Assembly: GCF_041929205.1 (NCBI RefSeq)
Contig: NZ_JBHFNT010000075.1
Reading direction: 5' to 3' (one strand)
Length of the DNA stretch: 64,000 nt
Origin: Floridanema evergladense
Lineage (GTDB): Bacteria; Cyanobacteriota; Cyanobacteriia; Cyanobacteriales; Aerosakkonemataceae
Under the pieces are notes generated by a model. The model worked only from the letters and a program-made list of their open reading frames with translations, was not told the origin of the DNA and searched no databases. Every line of letters starts with the position of its first letter. The first letter of the stretch is position 1. Below are positions 25,444 to 33,639 of this stretch, in pieces. The translations under genes were made by a program, and so were the position numbers.

Positions 25444-26757
25444 ATGATGAAATTCAGTAAACTTTTGCTATTAACAGCTTTAGCGATCGCTACAACTGCT
25501 TGCAACTTTTCCGCCAACTCTGGGGAAAGTCCTATCTCAAAACAAACCAAACCAACAGCTAACAAAACAGTACAAACTCAAAACTTTTCTCCCCAACCTA
25601 TCCGCATTAACATTAACTCTCTACCCAAACCTTTCGCCACCCAAAGCGCCTCTAAATCTCCCCAAGTAGTTGCCATTCCTGCTAACCCAACTTTGCGAGT
25701 TCCTAATGGTTTTGTCGTCAATGTTTTTGCCGAAAATCTCAACGCACCTCGTTGGTTAGCATTAACTCCCAACGGCGAAGTATTAGTAACAGAAACTCCC
25801 GCAAATCGCATTCTCCTATTAAAAGATACCAACGGCGATGGTGTAGCAGATGTCCGAAAAAGTTTCGCTACCGCACAAAATGGGTTAAATATACCCTTTG
25901 GCATGGCTTTTGCTGGAAACAACTTTTTTCTGGGTAATACTGGTGAAGTTCTCCGCTTTCCCTATCAAAAAGGTCAGCAGGAAATTCAAGGTAAAGGACA
26001 AAAAATCACCGACTTAACTCCCGGAGGTTATCGACAACATTGGACACGAAATGTCGTTGCTTCTCCTGATGGGAAAAAGTTGTATGTTTCTGTTGGTTCT
26101 CGTTCTAATGTAGATGTGGAAGAATTACCAAGAGCATCAGTTCAAGTGATGAATTTAGATGGTTCAAATCGCCAAACTTTTGCTTTTGGGTTGCGAAATC
26201 CTGTAGGTTTAGACTTTCATCCCCAAACCAAAGAACTGTATACAACTGTTAATGAAAGAGATGGAATTGGTGATGATTTAGTCCCAGATTTTCTTACCCG
26301 GATTCGCCAAGGAGAATTTTATGGTTGGCCTTTTGCTTATTTGACACCGAATAGACTTGACCCTCGCAGAACTACAAATGGTAAAAGCGAAAGACCTGAT
26401 TTAGCTGCTAAAACTCTAACTCCTGATGTACTTTTTCAAGCCCATTCTGCCGCTTTGGGGCTAAAATTTTATGATGGAAAAACCTTTCCTCAAAAATATC
26501 AGAATGGTGCATTTGTGGCTTTTCGTGGTTCTTGGAATCGCGGTCAAGGAACAGGTTATAAAATAGCATTTGTTCCTTTTAATAATGGTCGTCCAGTTGG
26601 GCATTACGAAGATTTTGTTACTGGGTTTTTACTAAATCCAAATGTGCCAACTGTTTGGGGTCGTCCTGTGGGAGTATTGGTACTTCCTGATGGCAGTTTA
26701 CTATTTACAGAAGAGGCAAATAATCGTATTTATCGAGTGCAGTATCGAGGTAGTTAA
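25444..26757 (+). CDS. Lipoprotein of the L-sorbosone/PQQ-type sugar dehydrogenase family
   Basis: This encodes 437 residues. A signal peptide with lipobox ATTAC (Cys20, or Cys19 from the second ATG) implies a lipid-anchored periplasmic protein. The rest is a six-bladed beta-propeller of the sorbosone dehydrogenase/soluble glucose dehydrogenase type: GFVVNVFAENLNAPRWLA, RILLLKDTNGDGVAD, FGLRNPVGLDFHP, FRGSWNRG. These enzymes oxidise sugars with PQQ; whether this organism makes PQQ cannot be told here. Two ATGs in tandem (25444 and 25447) start the frame. Confidence 0.88.
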   Translation: MMKFSKLLLLTALAIATTACNFSANSGESPISKQTKPTANKTVQTQNFSPQPIRININSLPKPFATQSASKSPQVVAIPANPTLRVPNGFVVNVFAENLNAPRWLALTPNGEVLVTETPANRILLLKDTNGDGVADVRKSFATAQNGLNIPFGMAFAGNNFFLGNTGEVLRFPYQKGQQEIQGKGQKITDLTPGGYRQHWTRNVVASPDGKKLYVSVGSRSNVDVEELPRASVQVMNLDGSNRQTFAFGLRNPVGLDFHPQTKELYTTVNERDGIGDDLVPDFLTRIRQGEFYGWPFAYLTPNRLDPRRTTNGKSERPDLAAKTLTPDVLFQAHSAALGLKFYDGKTFPQKYQNGAFVAFRGSWNRGQGTGYKIAFVPFNNGRPVGHYEDFVTGFLLNPNVPTVWGRPVGVLVLPDGSLLFTEEANNRIYRVQYRGS

Positions 26758-26791
26758 TAGTCATTGGTTATTGGTGGATACACTAATCTAT

Positions 26792-27103
26792 TCATCTTGC
26801 TAAATACTCCTGCATTTTCTCGCTCGTTGCAGTTAAACTATCACTTGGAGAAAGTAATTCAACGACAAAATCAGGACAAAGGGGAAGAAATCTCTTTTGT
26901 TGTTTTGCAGTTAAAGCATTCCAACGTTCTAAAGGTATCCAAGCAAGATCAGGAGAACGAATGGGCGTAGTCCACGCTTCGCGATCGGCACCATTTGGTA
27001 ATTTAAACCCTGTAGAAGAATCGAAAGCAATTCCAGTACCATCAACATCTGTCCAATTAAATAATTGTTGGGTCAATCTACCATTTCGATTTCCCGTTTC
27101 TCC
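26792..27103 (-). pseudogene. Uma2-family (DUF820) endonuclease-like fragment
   Basis: Only the central part of a Uma2 protein remains. Readable motifs are GETGNRN, QQLFNWTDVDGTGIAFDS, RSPDLAWI and PDFVVELLSPSDSL. The intact family is about 190 residues with a longer N-terminus and a C-terminal strand region. Here the 5' part is cut off exactly at the edge of a 128-bp MITE (27104-27231), and the 3' part stops at EYLAR. The longest frame with an ATG is 94 residues (from 27076), but homology continues upstream to the element. Confidence 0.82.
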
Positions 27104-27231
27104 TCTAGAACGCCGATTCAGTATTGTAGTCGGGGATGAGAAACCGGGTTTCTTTCCCTAGCGCAGCCGATATTTTGTTACCCCAAGCCAAAGAAACCCG
27201 GTTTCTGGGATTACTGAATTGGCGCTCTAGA
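27104..27231. mobile_element. 128-bp palindromic MITE with TCTAGA ends
   Basis: It is flanked by TCTAGA at both ends and inverted arms TCTAGAACGCCGATTCAGTA and TACTGAATTGGCGCTCTAGA. Inside are inverted copies of a GAAACCGGGTTTCTTT core. The same core and arms recur at 43551-43742, so it is a dispersed non-autonomous element. It has removed the 5' end of a Uma2 gene on one side and provides the TAG stop of the cysteine hydrolase gene on the other. Confidence 0.88.
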
Positions 27232-27871
27232 AGCTTTGCGATCGCTCAATTTGTGCAATCATTTTCTGATAGTATTCGCCTATTTCTCGGTAATTAATAA
27301 ACTCCAACAAAAATCCTCGGTAACGTTTTAAAACCATTTGATGTGCTTCGGGATAATCTGCACAACAATCAGCAACTATTGTTACTAAAAAACCCAATTG
27401 CGCCGCCGAAGCACTGGTAAATAGGACACAAACTGATGTAGCTAAACCTGCTGTTAATAAAAAACGTTTGTGATTTGAACGTAAATAATTGAGTAATTGA
27501 GGATTAAGAAAACCATCCATTGTTTGTTTTTCAAATACTATTTCTCCTGGTACTTCTTGCGCCACATTTAACACTTCTGCACCAGTGGTTCCTCTGACGC
27601 AAGGCGATCGACCTCTTAAGCGATATTTAGCTAACCAATCTGAACCATTTGGATTGAAGATTTCCCGTAAATGAATTACTTCTAAACCCGCATTTCGGCA
27701 AAAGGTTAATAACTGGGAAATATTAGCAGTAAAATCAGGAAATGCCTGGGCAAATTCGGGAGAGAAAAAATCATTTTGTACGTCGATTAATAATAAAGCA
27801 AATTGTTGCCAATTTTGATTTTGATTCACGGTATTAAAACTGTATTTGTTGGTTATCTCGCTGCTTTTCAA
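27227..27871 (-). CDS. Cysteine hydrolase of the isochorismatase family
   Basis: This encodes 214 residues. The catalytic triad of the family is readable: Asp30 in LLLIDVQND, Lys115 in FEKQTMDGF and Cys148 in LATSVCVLFTSASA. Members hydrolyse amides or ethers such as nicotinamide or isochorismate; the substrate here is unknown. The annotated start overlaps the upstream LRAT-like gene by 38 bases. A GTG at 27829, 4 bases after that gene's stop, would remove the overlap. The stop codon lies in the flank of the adjacent MITE, so the C-terminus may be altered from the ancestral one. Confidence 0.88.
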   Translation of the reverse strand: MKSSEITNKYSFNTVNQNQNWQQFALLLIDVQNDFFSPEFAQAFPDFTANISQLLTFCRNAGLEVIHLREIFNPNGSDWLAKYRLRGRSPCVRGTTGAEVLNVAQEVPGEIVFEKQTMDGFLNPQLLNYLRSNHKRFLLTAGLATSVCVLFTSASAAQLGFLVTIVADCCADYPEAHQMVLKRYRGFLLEFINYREIGEYYQKMIAQIERSQSF

Positions 27872-28523
27872 TGAGATCTTGAGTCATTTTGGCTAACTTT
27901 TGCAACATTTCTTCTTGTTGCATAGCTTGTTGTTTATACTTTTGTTTTTTTTGTAATGCTGCTCTGGCTAAATCCTCCCGGTTTCGCTTTAAAGCTTCCT
28001 TAGCTACTTTTTCCCAGTCATTCATTTCTTTAAGATTTTGAGTGTATTGAGGTTGTATGTTATCCCAAGTAGTTCGGATTTGAGAAAGAGCTTCATTAAC
28101 TAACCGACTAGATTCATCTTGATTACCATCTTTTAAAGAACGATTCATAGGTTCAGATAAAGTATCGACATCGATATAACGTAACATGGGAATAAAATCT
28201 ACTACCTGTTGACTGAAGCTAATTCCAGTTTTACACCAAGTAGCAAAATGTTCGCAGTTATTAAAAAGTAAGTTATATTTTCTCTCTCCTAAACGACTTT
28301 CGGCGCGACGTATAACCACATCGGGAATGAAAGAAACTTGATATGTTTTAACATAAATTATGCCACCTTGAGAGAGAGTTTCTAAAGAAGTACGTTCAAT
28401 TGTCTCGCTAGGTTTACGGTAATGAATAGCTGTACCGTCACCGCAGTCAATCCCATGATGTTCGTAAACACCTTTAATGTTAATAAAGTGTCTCATGGCA
28501 TAGATTTGATCGCCTCGCGCCAT
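27834..28523 (-). CDS. LRAT/NlpC-P60-superfamily protein
   Basis: This encodes 229 residues. The N-terminal 110 residues match the lecithin:retinol-acyltransferase-like papain fold: MARGDQIYAMRHFINIKGVYEHHGI with His23, a second His34, and the catalytic Cys90 in FNNCEHFATWC. Bacterial members act as acyltransferases or thiol hydrolases on lipids or peptides. The C-terminal half (about 130-229) is a charged helical coiled coil rich in Lys, Gln and Glu. It is followed by, and overlaps, the cysteine hydrolase gene, so the two are probably translated together. Confidence 0.86.
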   Translation of the reverse strand: MARGDQIYAMRHFINIKGVYEHHGIDCGDGTAIHYRKPSETIERTSLETLSQGGIIYVKTYQVSFIPDVVIRRAESRLGERKYNLLFNNCEHFATWCKTGISFSQQVVDFIPMLRYIDVDTLSEPMNRSLKDGNQDESSRLVNEALSQIRTTWDNIQPQYTQNLKEMNDWEKVAKEALKRNREDLARAALQKKQKYKQQAMQQEEMLQKLAKMTQDLIEKQRDNQQIQF

Positions 28524-28755
28524 ATATTTTTGCCTTTAGTCTTTAAACTTTACAGCTAAGGATAACTTAACTTATTATACAGAAAAACTTTTCCTCGATT
28601 TTGGCATTTTATGAATTGAACTAATTAGCCACAACTGTTTTTGTTTGATAATTGTGGTAATTGCGTGCGATCGTATTAATGTTTTCTTAATAAAGAATTA
28701 TCTAACAAATCGTGTTATTATCAGCAAAACCTAACAAAATCAGGAGATAGGAATA

Positions 28756-29496
28756 ATGTTGAAAAGCCGTGAAGGGGAAAAAGTTCCCCATGTAACTTTT
28801 AGAACTCGTAAAGATGGTCAATGGTTGAATATAACCACTGATGAGTTATTTCCAGGGAAAACAGTTGTGGTTTTTGCTCTTCCCGGTGCTTTTACTCCCA
28901 CTTGTTCTTCCACTCACGTTCCTGGTTACAATGAACTGTACGCAACTTTCAAAGAAAATGGAGTAGACGATATTATTTGTATCTCGGTAAACGATCCATT
29001 TGTAATGGAAGAGTGGCAGAAAGATCAACAAGCAGAAAATATTAAATTTATTCCTGATGGTAATGGAGAATTTACTGAAGGAATGGGAATGTTAGTAGAT
29101 AAAAGTGATTTAGGTTTTGGTAAAAGATCTTGGCGTTACTCTATGTTAGTCAAAGATGGAGTAATCGAAAAGATGTTTATTGAACCGGAAGTAGAAGGCG
29201 ATCCTTTTGAAGTTTCTGATGCCGAAACAATGCTCAAATACATCAACCCTGAAGCAGCTAAACCTCAGTTAGTTTCTCTGTTTACAAAAGTTGGTTGTCC
29301 TTTTTGTGCGCGTGCTAAAGCTGCTTTAAAAGACAGGGGAATTCCTTTTGAAGAAATAGTTTTAGGTAAAGATATTACTACCCGCTCTTTGCAAGCTGTG
29401 ACTAGTGCAAAAACTGTACCACAAGTATTTATTGACGGTAAATTGATTGGCGGATCGGAAGCATTAGCTGAGTATTTAAGCGCTCACAATCTGTAA
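28756..29496 (+). CDS. Peroxiredoxin-glutaredoxin fusion (hybrid Prx5-Grx)
   Basis: This encodes 246 residues. The N-terminal 165 residues are a Prx5-type peroxiredoxin with peroxidatic Cys50 in GAFTPTCSSTHVPGY. The C-terminal 75 residues are a glutaredoxin with the redox pair Cys181/Cys184 in GCPFCARA and the TVPQVFIDG glutathione site. Such fusions reduce peroxides with glutathione in one polypeptide. AGGAGAT seven bases before the ATG is a strong ribosome binding site. It is a single gene with about 230 bases of upstream non-coding DNA. Confidence 0.95.
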   Translation: MLKSREGEKVPHVTFRTRKDGQWLNITTDELFPGKTVVVFALPGAFTPTCSSTHVPGYNELYATFKENGVDDIICISVNDPFVMEEWQKDQQAENIKFIPDGNGEFTEGMGMLVDKSDLGFGKRSWRYSMLVKDGVIEKMFIEPEVEGDPFEVSDAETMLKYINPEAAKPQLVSLFTKVGCPFCARAKAALKDRGIPFEEIVLGKDITTRSLQAVTSAKTVPQVFIDGKLIGGSEALAEYLSAHNL

Positions 29497-29544
29497 TTTC
29501 AGAAAATTGTAGCAACAATAGGTTGAAAATTTTTAATTTTAATG

Positions 29545-29592
29545 TTGACTGTGGTTGGCAAAATGTTTCTGCTAGTAACAGTCAATATTTTT
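29545..29592 (+). terminator. Possible terminator after the peroxiredoxin-glutaredoxin gene
   Basis: An 8-bp stem TTGACTGT/ACAGTCAA with a 25-base loop is followed by TATTTTTTA. The large loop makes it a weak candidate, but the position, about 50 bases after the stop, fits. Confidence 0.35.
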
Positions 29593-29645
29593 TATCAATT
29601 TCTGCTTATTACTGTTTATAATAAAAAAATGTTATGGTATTAGCT

Positions 29646-30095
29646 ATGAATAAACCGTTAAATGCTAATCTCTCAATACAAGTTGGTCAATCTCTGAAAA
29701 AGTTGGCTAAAAATGCCTTTGAAAATGCTTACAAAGCAGCGTTACTGCATCCTGAATGCACTTATGTTCAGGGTTTTTTAATTGTTGCGGGAGAAAGTTT
29801 GCCACCGATCGAACATAGTTGGATTGAATTGGATAATAATGTTGTCGATCCATCCTTTACCCTTTGGGATAAGAAGGCGGAGGAACTATATTATTTTCCA
29901 GCACATTGTTTGACTGTGAAGCAACTAATAGCAGCCGTTGAAGAAGCGAAGGAAGATTATCCAGAAGATAACCCGCTTCCAGTGTATGGTAAAATGCCTT
30001 ACGAGTATTACGGTGAGGTAATGTTAGGCGGTAAAGATTACCAAGCTGCGTATGAAGCAGCATTGGCGTTTTCTCAAGAAATAAATGTCAATTAA
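29646..30095 (+). CDS. Hypothetical protein
   Basis: This encodes about 149 residues and is soluble, without a signal peptide. The sequence has a helical N-terminus (LKKLAKNAFENAYKAALLHP), then EHSWIELDNNVVDPSF and a C-terminal acidic region. The pairing of HSW with a later DPSF is seen in papain-like folds, but there is no clear catalytic Cys beyond PAHCLT, so I do not assign a function. ATG at 29646 (MNKPLN) is preferred over the upstream ATG at 29634. Confidence 0.65.
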   Translation: MNKPLNANLSIQVGQSLKKLAKNAFENAYKAALLHPECTYVQGFLIVAGESLPPIEHSWIELDNNVVDPSFTLWDKKAEELYYFPAHCLTVKQLIAAVEEAKEDYPEDNPLPVYGKMPYEYYGEVMLGGKDYQAAYEAALAFSQEINVN

Positions 30096-30178
30096 ACAGG
30101 AAATTAATTAAGCACGAACAAGCTAAAGAAGTTCAAAGGAATTTAGAGGTTTTAGAGAAAGAGGAAAAACTGCAACAA

Positions 30179-30310
30179 ATGGGTATTGCTACTAAAGGTT
30201 TAAATCTTTCCTATCAATGCAATGAACAAGATTTACAACCTTTGTGGCAATGGTTAATTAATTATCAAGGTATAGTTTTAAGTTGTGGAATTCGAGTGAG
30301 CAGTCAATGA
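30179..30310 (+). CDS. Small ORF overlapping the next gene by ATGA, doubtful
   Basis: A frame of 43 residues (MGIATKGLNLSYQCN at the start) ends with TGA inside the ATGA that starts the dehydrogenase gene. The frame stays open back to about 30084 and reads as a charged helix there (HEQAKEVQRNLEVLEKEE). It may be the C-terminal remnant of a larger gene or a short coupled gene. There is no clear ribosome binding site and no recognised family. Confidence 0.3.
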   Translation: MGIATKGLNLSYQCNEQDLQPLWQWLINYQGIVLSCGIRVSSQ

Positions 30311-31259
30311 AAGTAGGATTTTTGGGAACTGGGTTGATGGGTAAGCCTTTGGTGCAGAGATTGTTGTTAGCTAAAATACCTGTGGTTGTTTACAATCGCA
30401 CGGCATCAAAGGTGGAAGAATTAAAAGCAGCGGGTGCTCAAGTGGTTGAGGAGCCAGAAAGTGCGATCGCCTCTGCCGATTGTATAATTTTAATGCTCAC
30501 CAACGCTGCCGCAATTGAGCAAGTTTTACTTTCTGAAAGTGCCAAAACTCACCTTAAAGGACGCACAATTATTCAAATGGGAACCATTTCCCCGCAAGAA
30601 AGCCAACAGATTGAACAGCAAGTAATTGCAGCTGGAGGTGAGTATTTAGAAGCACCAGTTTTAGGGAGTATTCCTGAAGCCAAAGCTGGCAAATTAATCG
30701 TCATGTTAGGTGCAACTCCCGAACAATTTGCTAAATGGTCAAATCTATTACAAAACTTCGGTTCAGAACCTCGTTTAATTGGTGAAGTAGGTACAGCAGC
30801 CGCAGTTAAATTAGCACTAAATCAATTAATTGCTTCCCTAACTACTGCCTTTGCATTGAGTTTAAGTTTAGTCCAAAAACAAGGTGTAGAAGTAGAAATT
30901 TTCATGGAACTTTTACGCCAAAGTGCTTTATATGCACCAACTTTCGACAAGAAACTAAAGCGAATGTTGGAAAGAGATTTTATAGCAATTCCTACTTAAG
31001 TGAGGTACAGTAAAACCCTTGATTAATAAGCAATTAAGCTCGTAGAGCCGTACCTCATCGGAGCGAGAAACGCTATACTAATCCTAATTTTCCGACCAAA
31101 CACCTACTCAAAGATACAAATTTGTTCCTTAACCAAGCGCAGTCAAATAACTTAAATACTTACAGTTTGGAAGGCGTGCGGCAAATTTTAGAAATTGCTC
31201 AAGAAATGGGGCTTGCTGATGCTGATTATTCGGCTTTATTTAGTGCGGTGAATCCTTGA
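30307..31259 (+). pseudogene. NAD(P)-dependent beta-hydroxyacid dehydrogenase (6PGDH/GLYR1-like) split by a MITE
   Basis: The first part (30307 to about 30980) encodes the Rossmann domain (MKVGFLGTGLMGKPL) and most of the helical domain, ending RMLERDF. After a 100-bp insertion the frame resumes with NPNFPTKHLLKDTNLF and runs to a TGA at 31257. That is exactly the continuation expected for this family, about 290 residues in total. As it stands the gene makes a 231-residue protein with a short foreign tail (IAIPT) and lacks the last 55-60 residues that complete the substrate site. ATG 30307 is chosen over TTG 30283. Confidence 0.9.
30980..31080. mobile_element. About 100-bp MITE inserted at TA
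   Basis: The element has imperfect inverted ends (TATAGC...GTGAGGTAC on the left and GTACCTCAT...GCTATA on the right) and appears flanked by duplicated TA. Removing it restores the dehydrogenase reading frame. It carries no gene. The termini resemble small palindromic elements common in cyanobacteria. Confidence 0.85.
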
Positions 31260-31260
31260 G

Positions 31261-31279
31261 TTTGGGGATTGGGGATTGG
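31261..31279. repeat. Short GGGGATT heptamer patch
   Basis: Two to three GGGGATT units directly follow the stop of the split dehydrogenase. They are the same unit as the array at 12777-12940. Confidence 0.6.
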
Positions 31280-31333
31280 CTGGAAATAATGGCTTTCCAG
31301 CACTGAATAAGTAAACCTGAGCGAGTTAATTAA

Positions 31334-31361
31334 GTAGGGGCAATTCATGAATTGCCCCTAC
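31334..31361. repeat. Perfect 28-base palindrome (GTAGGGGCAATTCA arms)
   Basis: The sequence is an exact palindrome with arms GTAGGGGCAATTCA/TGAATTGCCCCTAC. The same core is embedded in the coding region of the phosphonate ATPase gene at 52107-52150, so it is a dispersed repeat. Here it is intergenic, upstream of rpoZ. Confidence 0.85.
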
Positions 31362-31486
31362 CCCCATTTGGCGATCGAGCGGAGAATTTTTTCTTTTGCC
31401 GATTTCACCTTAGCGTGAAACAGCCCTGCCATCTCCCCTGCCTGCCCCTCTGCTACACTGGAATATGACCTTTAGAACAGGGTTTT

Positions 31487-31720
31487 ATGTACAAGCGCTC
31501 CAAATTTGAGACTAGCCAAACCCAAGTGATGTATGATGCGGAAAAATTAATTAAAGCAGCTTCCAACCGTTATCGGATTACGGTACAGGTGGCAAATCGC
31601 GCCAAACGTCGCCGTTATGAAGATTTTGAAAATATAGACGATCCGATGATGAAACCTGTAATTCGGGCAATCATTGAAATGTCTGATGAGTTGACTCAAC
31701 CAGAAATTATTGGCGAATAG
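31487..31720 (+). CDS. rpoZ: DNA-directed RNA polymerase omega subunit
   Basis: This 77-residue protein has the conserved core NRYRITVQVANRAKRRR followed by DDPMMKPVIRAIIEMSDEL, which is the cyanobacterial form of omega. Omega helps assemble and stabilise RNA polymerase. Length is normal. The ATG is preceded by only a weak AGGG. Confidence 0.95.
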   Translation: MYKRSKFETSQTQVMYDAEKLIKAASNRYRITVQVANRAKRRRYEDFENIDDPMMKPVIRAIIEMSDELTQPEIIGE

Positions 31721-31795
31721 TGTAATTAGTCATTGGTCTTTTGTCCTTTGTTAGTGAACAATAACAAATGATCAATGACTAATGACCGATAACCA

Positions 31796-32404
31796 ATGAC
31801 TAAGAAAGCGAGATTTGCACTTGTAGCCTTAACAATTTTGGGTTTAGTGGTTTTGCGATCGCACATCCCATCAATCAACCCAAATTTATTCTCTCTCCAA
31901 CCTGTACTAGCACAAGATGCACCAAGTCAGAATCCCCAAAGAATTACAGTGGAGAGTGTTTGGCAAAGAGTTTATGAACTGCTGCCAGATTTCCCCAAAG
32001 AAAATCAATATATCAGCAAGGAAACGGGAAAACAGGCGACAAGTAATACTTTAGTCGGTCGCTTAATTCGATATCATCTGTTTGTTAAAGGTCGTCCCCC
32101 GATTTACCGCTTGGATTGGAAATTGACGATCGCAGATTATCTGGGCGCAAATGATGTAATGTTTGAAGGTGTGTATCCGGGTGGAGATACTTTGCGGCAA
32201 AATCCGATGGATAGCGATCGCGCCGTGATTACTCGCCTGACTCGTTCCCAAAGAGATGCTTTAGTCAACACCATCGTCAGTCTTTTTAACCCCAACGTCG
32301 CCGCTGAATCTCAACCCACCCCAACACCAACTCCCACTCCCAACCCTGGTAGGTCTTTACCTTCTTTACCTCAACCAGGAGACGCACAGCAACTCCAACC
32401 GTGA
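31796..32404 (+). CDS. Hypothetical exported protein
   Basis: This encodes 202 residues. An N-terminal hydrophobic segment (FALVALTILGLVVL) followed by VLAQDAP suggests a signal peptide cleaved after Ala. The middle domain (about 50-160) has SVWQRVYELLPDFPKENQYI and RPPIYRLDWKLTIADYLG and looks like a small folded domain; the C-terminus is Pro/Thr-rich. I do not recognise the family. It starts 75 bases after rpoZ and its TGA overlaps a GTG of the next frame, so it probably shares a transcript with its neighbours. Confidence 0.75.
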   Translation: MTKKARFALVALTILGLVVLRSHIPSINPNLFSLQPVLAQDAPSQNPQRITVESVWQRVYELLPDFPKENQYISKETGKQATSNTLVGRLIRYHLFVKGRPPIYRLDWKLTIADYLGANDVMFEGVYPGGDTLRQNPMDSDRAVITRLTRSQRDALVNTIVSLFNPNVAAESQPTPTPTPTPNPGRSLPSLPQPGDAQQLQP

Positions 32405-32445
32405 CCAGGATTTTCAGATTTGAGGATTTTCATGATTTATCACAA

Positions 32446-32817
32446 ATGACAAATGACAAATTGATTAAAAGTGGTGCAGGTTGGCGAATTGGTTGGAACC
32501 CGAAAGCTGAAAAATTTCAGGGTTTGGTGGGTGGGGATGATTGGGCGATCGAACTCACAGAAGCCGAGTTAAACGACTTTTGCCGCTTGTTCTCGCAATT
32601 AGCAGCCACAATGGAACAAATGGCGAGTGAGTTAATGGATGAGGAAAAAATTGCCACTGAAGCCGAAACAGACTTAATTTGGCTGGAAGTGGAAGGTTAT
32701 CCTCATTCTTACAGTCTGCATTTGATTGTAAATGGCGATCGGCGTTGCGAAGGCAGCTGGTCAGCCGAAGCAGTCCCCCACTTATTGCAAGCAATTCAAA
32801 TTTTCCAAGTTTTCTAG
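32446..32817 (+). CDS. DUF1818 family protein
   Basis: This encodes about 123 residues. The sequence GAGWRIGWNP and GLVGGDDWAIELTEAEL, then CEGSWSAEAVPHLLQAI, match the DUF1818 family that is almost restricted to cyanobacteria and plastids and has no proven function. ATG at 32446 is preferred. A GTG at 32401 overlaps the preceding stop, but the codons between lie in a low-complexity repeat (GATTTTCAGATTTGAGGATT) that also occurs near 52220. Confidence 0.85.
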   Translation: MTNDKLIKSGAGWRIGWNPKAEKFQGLVGGDDWAIELTEAELNDFCRLFSQLAATMEQMASELMDEEKIATEAETDLIWLEVEGYPHSYSLHLIVNGDRRCEGSWSAEAVPHLLQAIQIFQVF

Positions 32818-32863
32818 TTGCAGATTATTTTGTTCGTGCTATACTAGACAAGCGAAAACAAAT

Positions 32864-32937
32864 CGGGGCGTAGCGCAGCTTGGTAGCGCACCACTTTGGG
32901 GTAGTGGGGGTCGCACGTTCAAATCGTGTCGCTCCGA
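32864..32937 (+). tRNA. tRNA-Pro (anticodon GGG)
   Basis: The 74-base sequence folds as a cloverleaf. The acceptor stem is CGGGGCG/CGCTCCG with one G-T pair and discriminator A. The anticodon stem CCACT/AGTGG holds loop TTGGGGT with anticodon GGG at 32898-32900. The T arm carries TTCAAAT. No CCA is encoded. A strong terminator follows 5 bases later. Confidence 0.95.
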
Positions 32938-32942
32938 TTAAC

Positions 32943-32967
32943 AAAACCCGCTTATAGAGCGGGTTTT
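32943..32967 (+). terminator. Rho-independent terminator of tRNA-Pro
   Basis: A perfect 10-bp stem AAAACCCGCT/AGCGGGTTTT with a 5-base loop begins 5 bases after the tRNA. The T-run is the 3' arm itself. Confidence 0.85.
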
Positions 32968-33059
32968 GGCCTTTAAAGTAGCATACTTTCTGTTGCCAGA
33001 CACCATCAATGGCTATGACAAACTATGTCGATTTGAGCCACCTTAAAGGATAAGTACTT

Positions 33060-33447
33060 AGGGCTTGCTGAAAAAGTAGGAGAAAAGGAGCAGAATGATT
33101 AACTAGCTAACAGAGTAAGAGTGATAAATAAGTTTTCTTCGGGTTAATGAATTAACAGATAATCTGTGATAATCAGTCACTCGAAAAAAGTAATTGAATC
33201 CAAAAATTGACCAAAAAATCTGTCGGAGAATGACAGAGAGATTCATGACTAAAAAGGTAATAGCAATGGCAGTTTCGGAAGTATGAGCCAATTTAGTCAT
33301 GATGCGATTCAAACTAAATCCTCGTTTTCCTTGACCAAATTTCCCTTCAATAGAACCCACATTCCGCACTTCAAAATGTAGCATTAGATAATACGGAAAA
33401 ATCTTTTGCTTGCTGGAGAGTGGTTGCAGTGAAAATCTGCCGGACAT
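33060..33447 (-). mobile_element. IS fragment: C-terminus of an IS5/IS1182-type DDE transposase
   Basis: The leftward frame 33103-33447 contains IEGKFGQGKRGFSLNRIM and TSETAIAITFLVMNLSV, the C-terminal signature of IS5/IS1182-type transposases including the catalytic Glu helix. A terminal-like sequence GGGCTTGCTGAAAAAG lies at about 33061. The N-terminal two thirds of the transposase and the other end are missing, so the copy is dead. It marks the left edge of an accessory region. Confidence 0.8.
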
Positions 33448-33639
33448 AGAGAGAATCAGAGTGAAAGTAGAACAAATAAAAATGAGCCAGTAGGACTAGA
33501 CAATAAACAGTCAAGTCCGGGAAAAAATGATTAATTTGTCAAATTGTTCAGAGCATAAAATCAGGGACTTAAGCAGTGGAAATTAGATAATAGCGTTGAC
33601 AGGATTCGGGAAAGAAATGAAGGCGACTCCTCATCGTTC

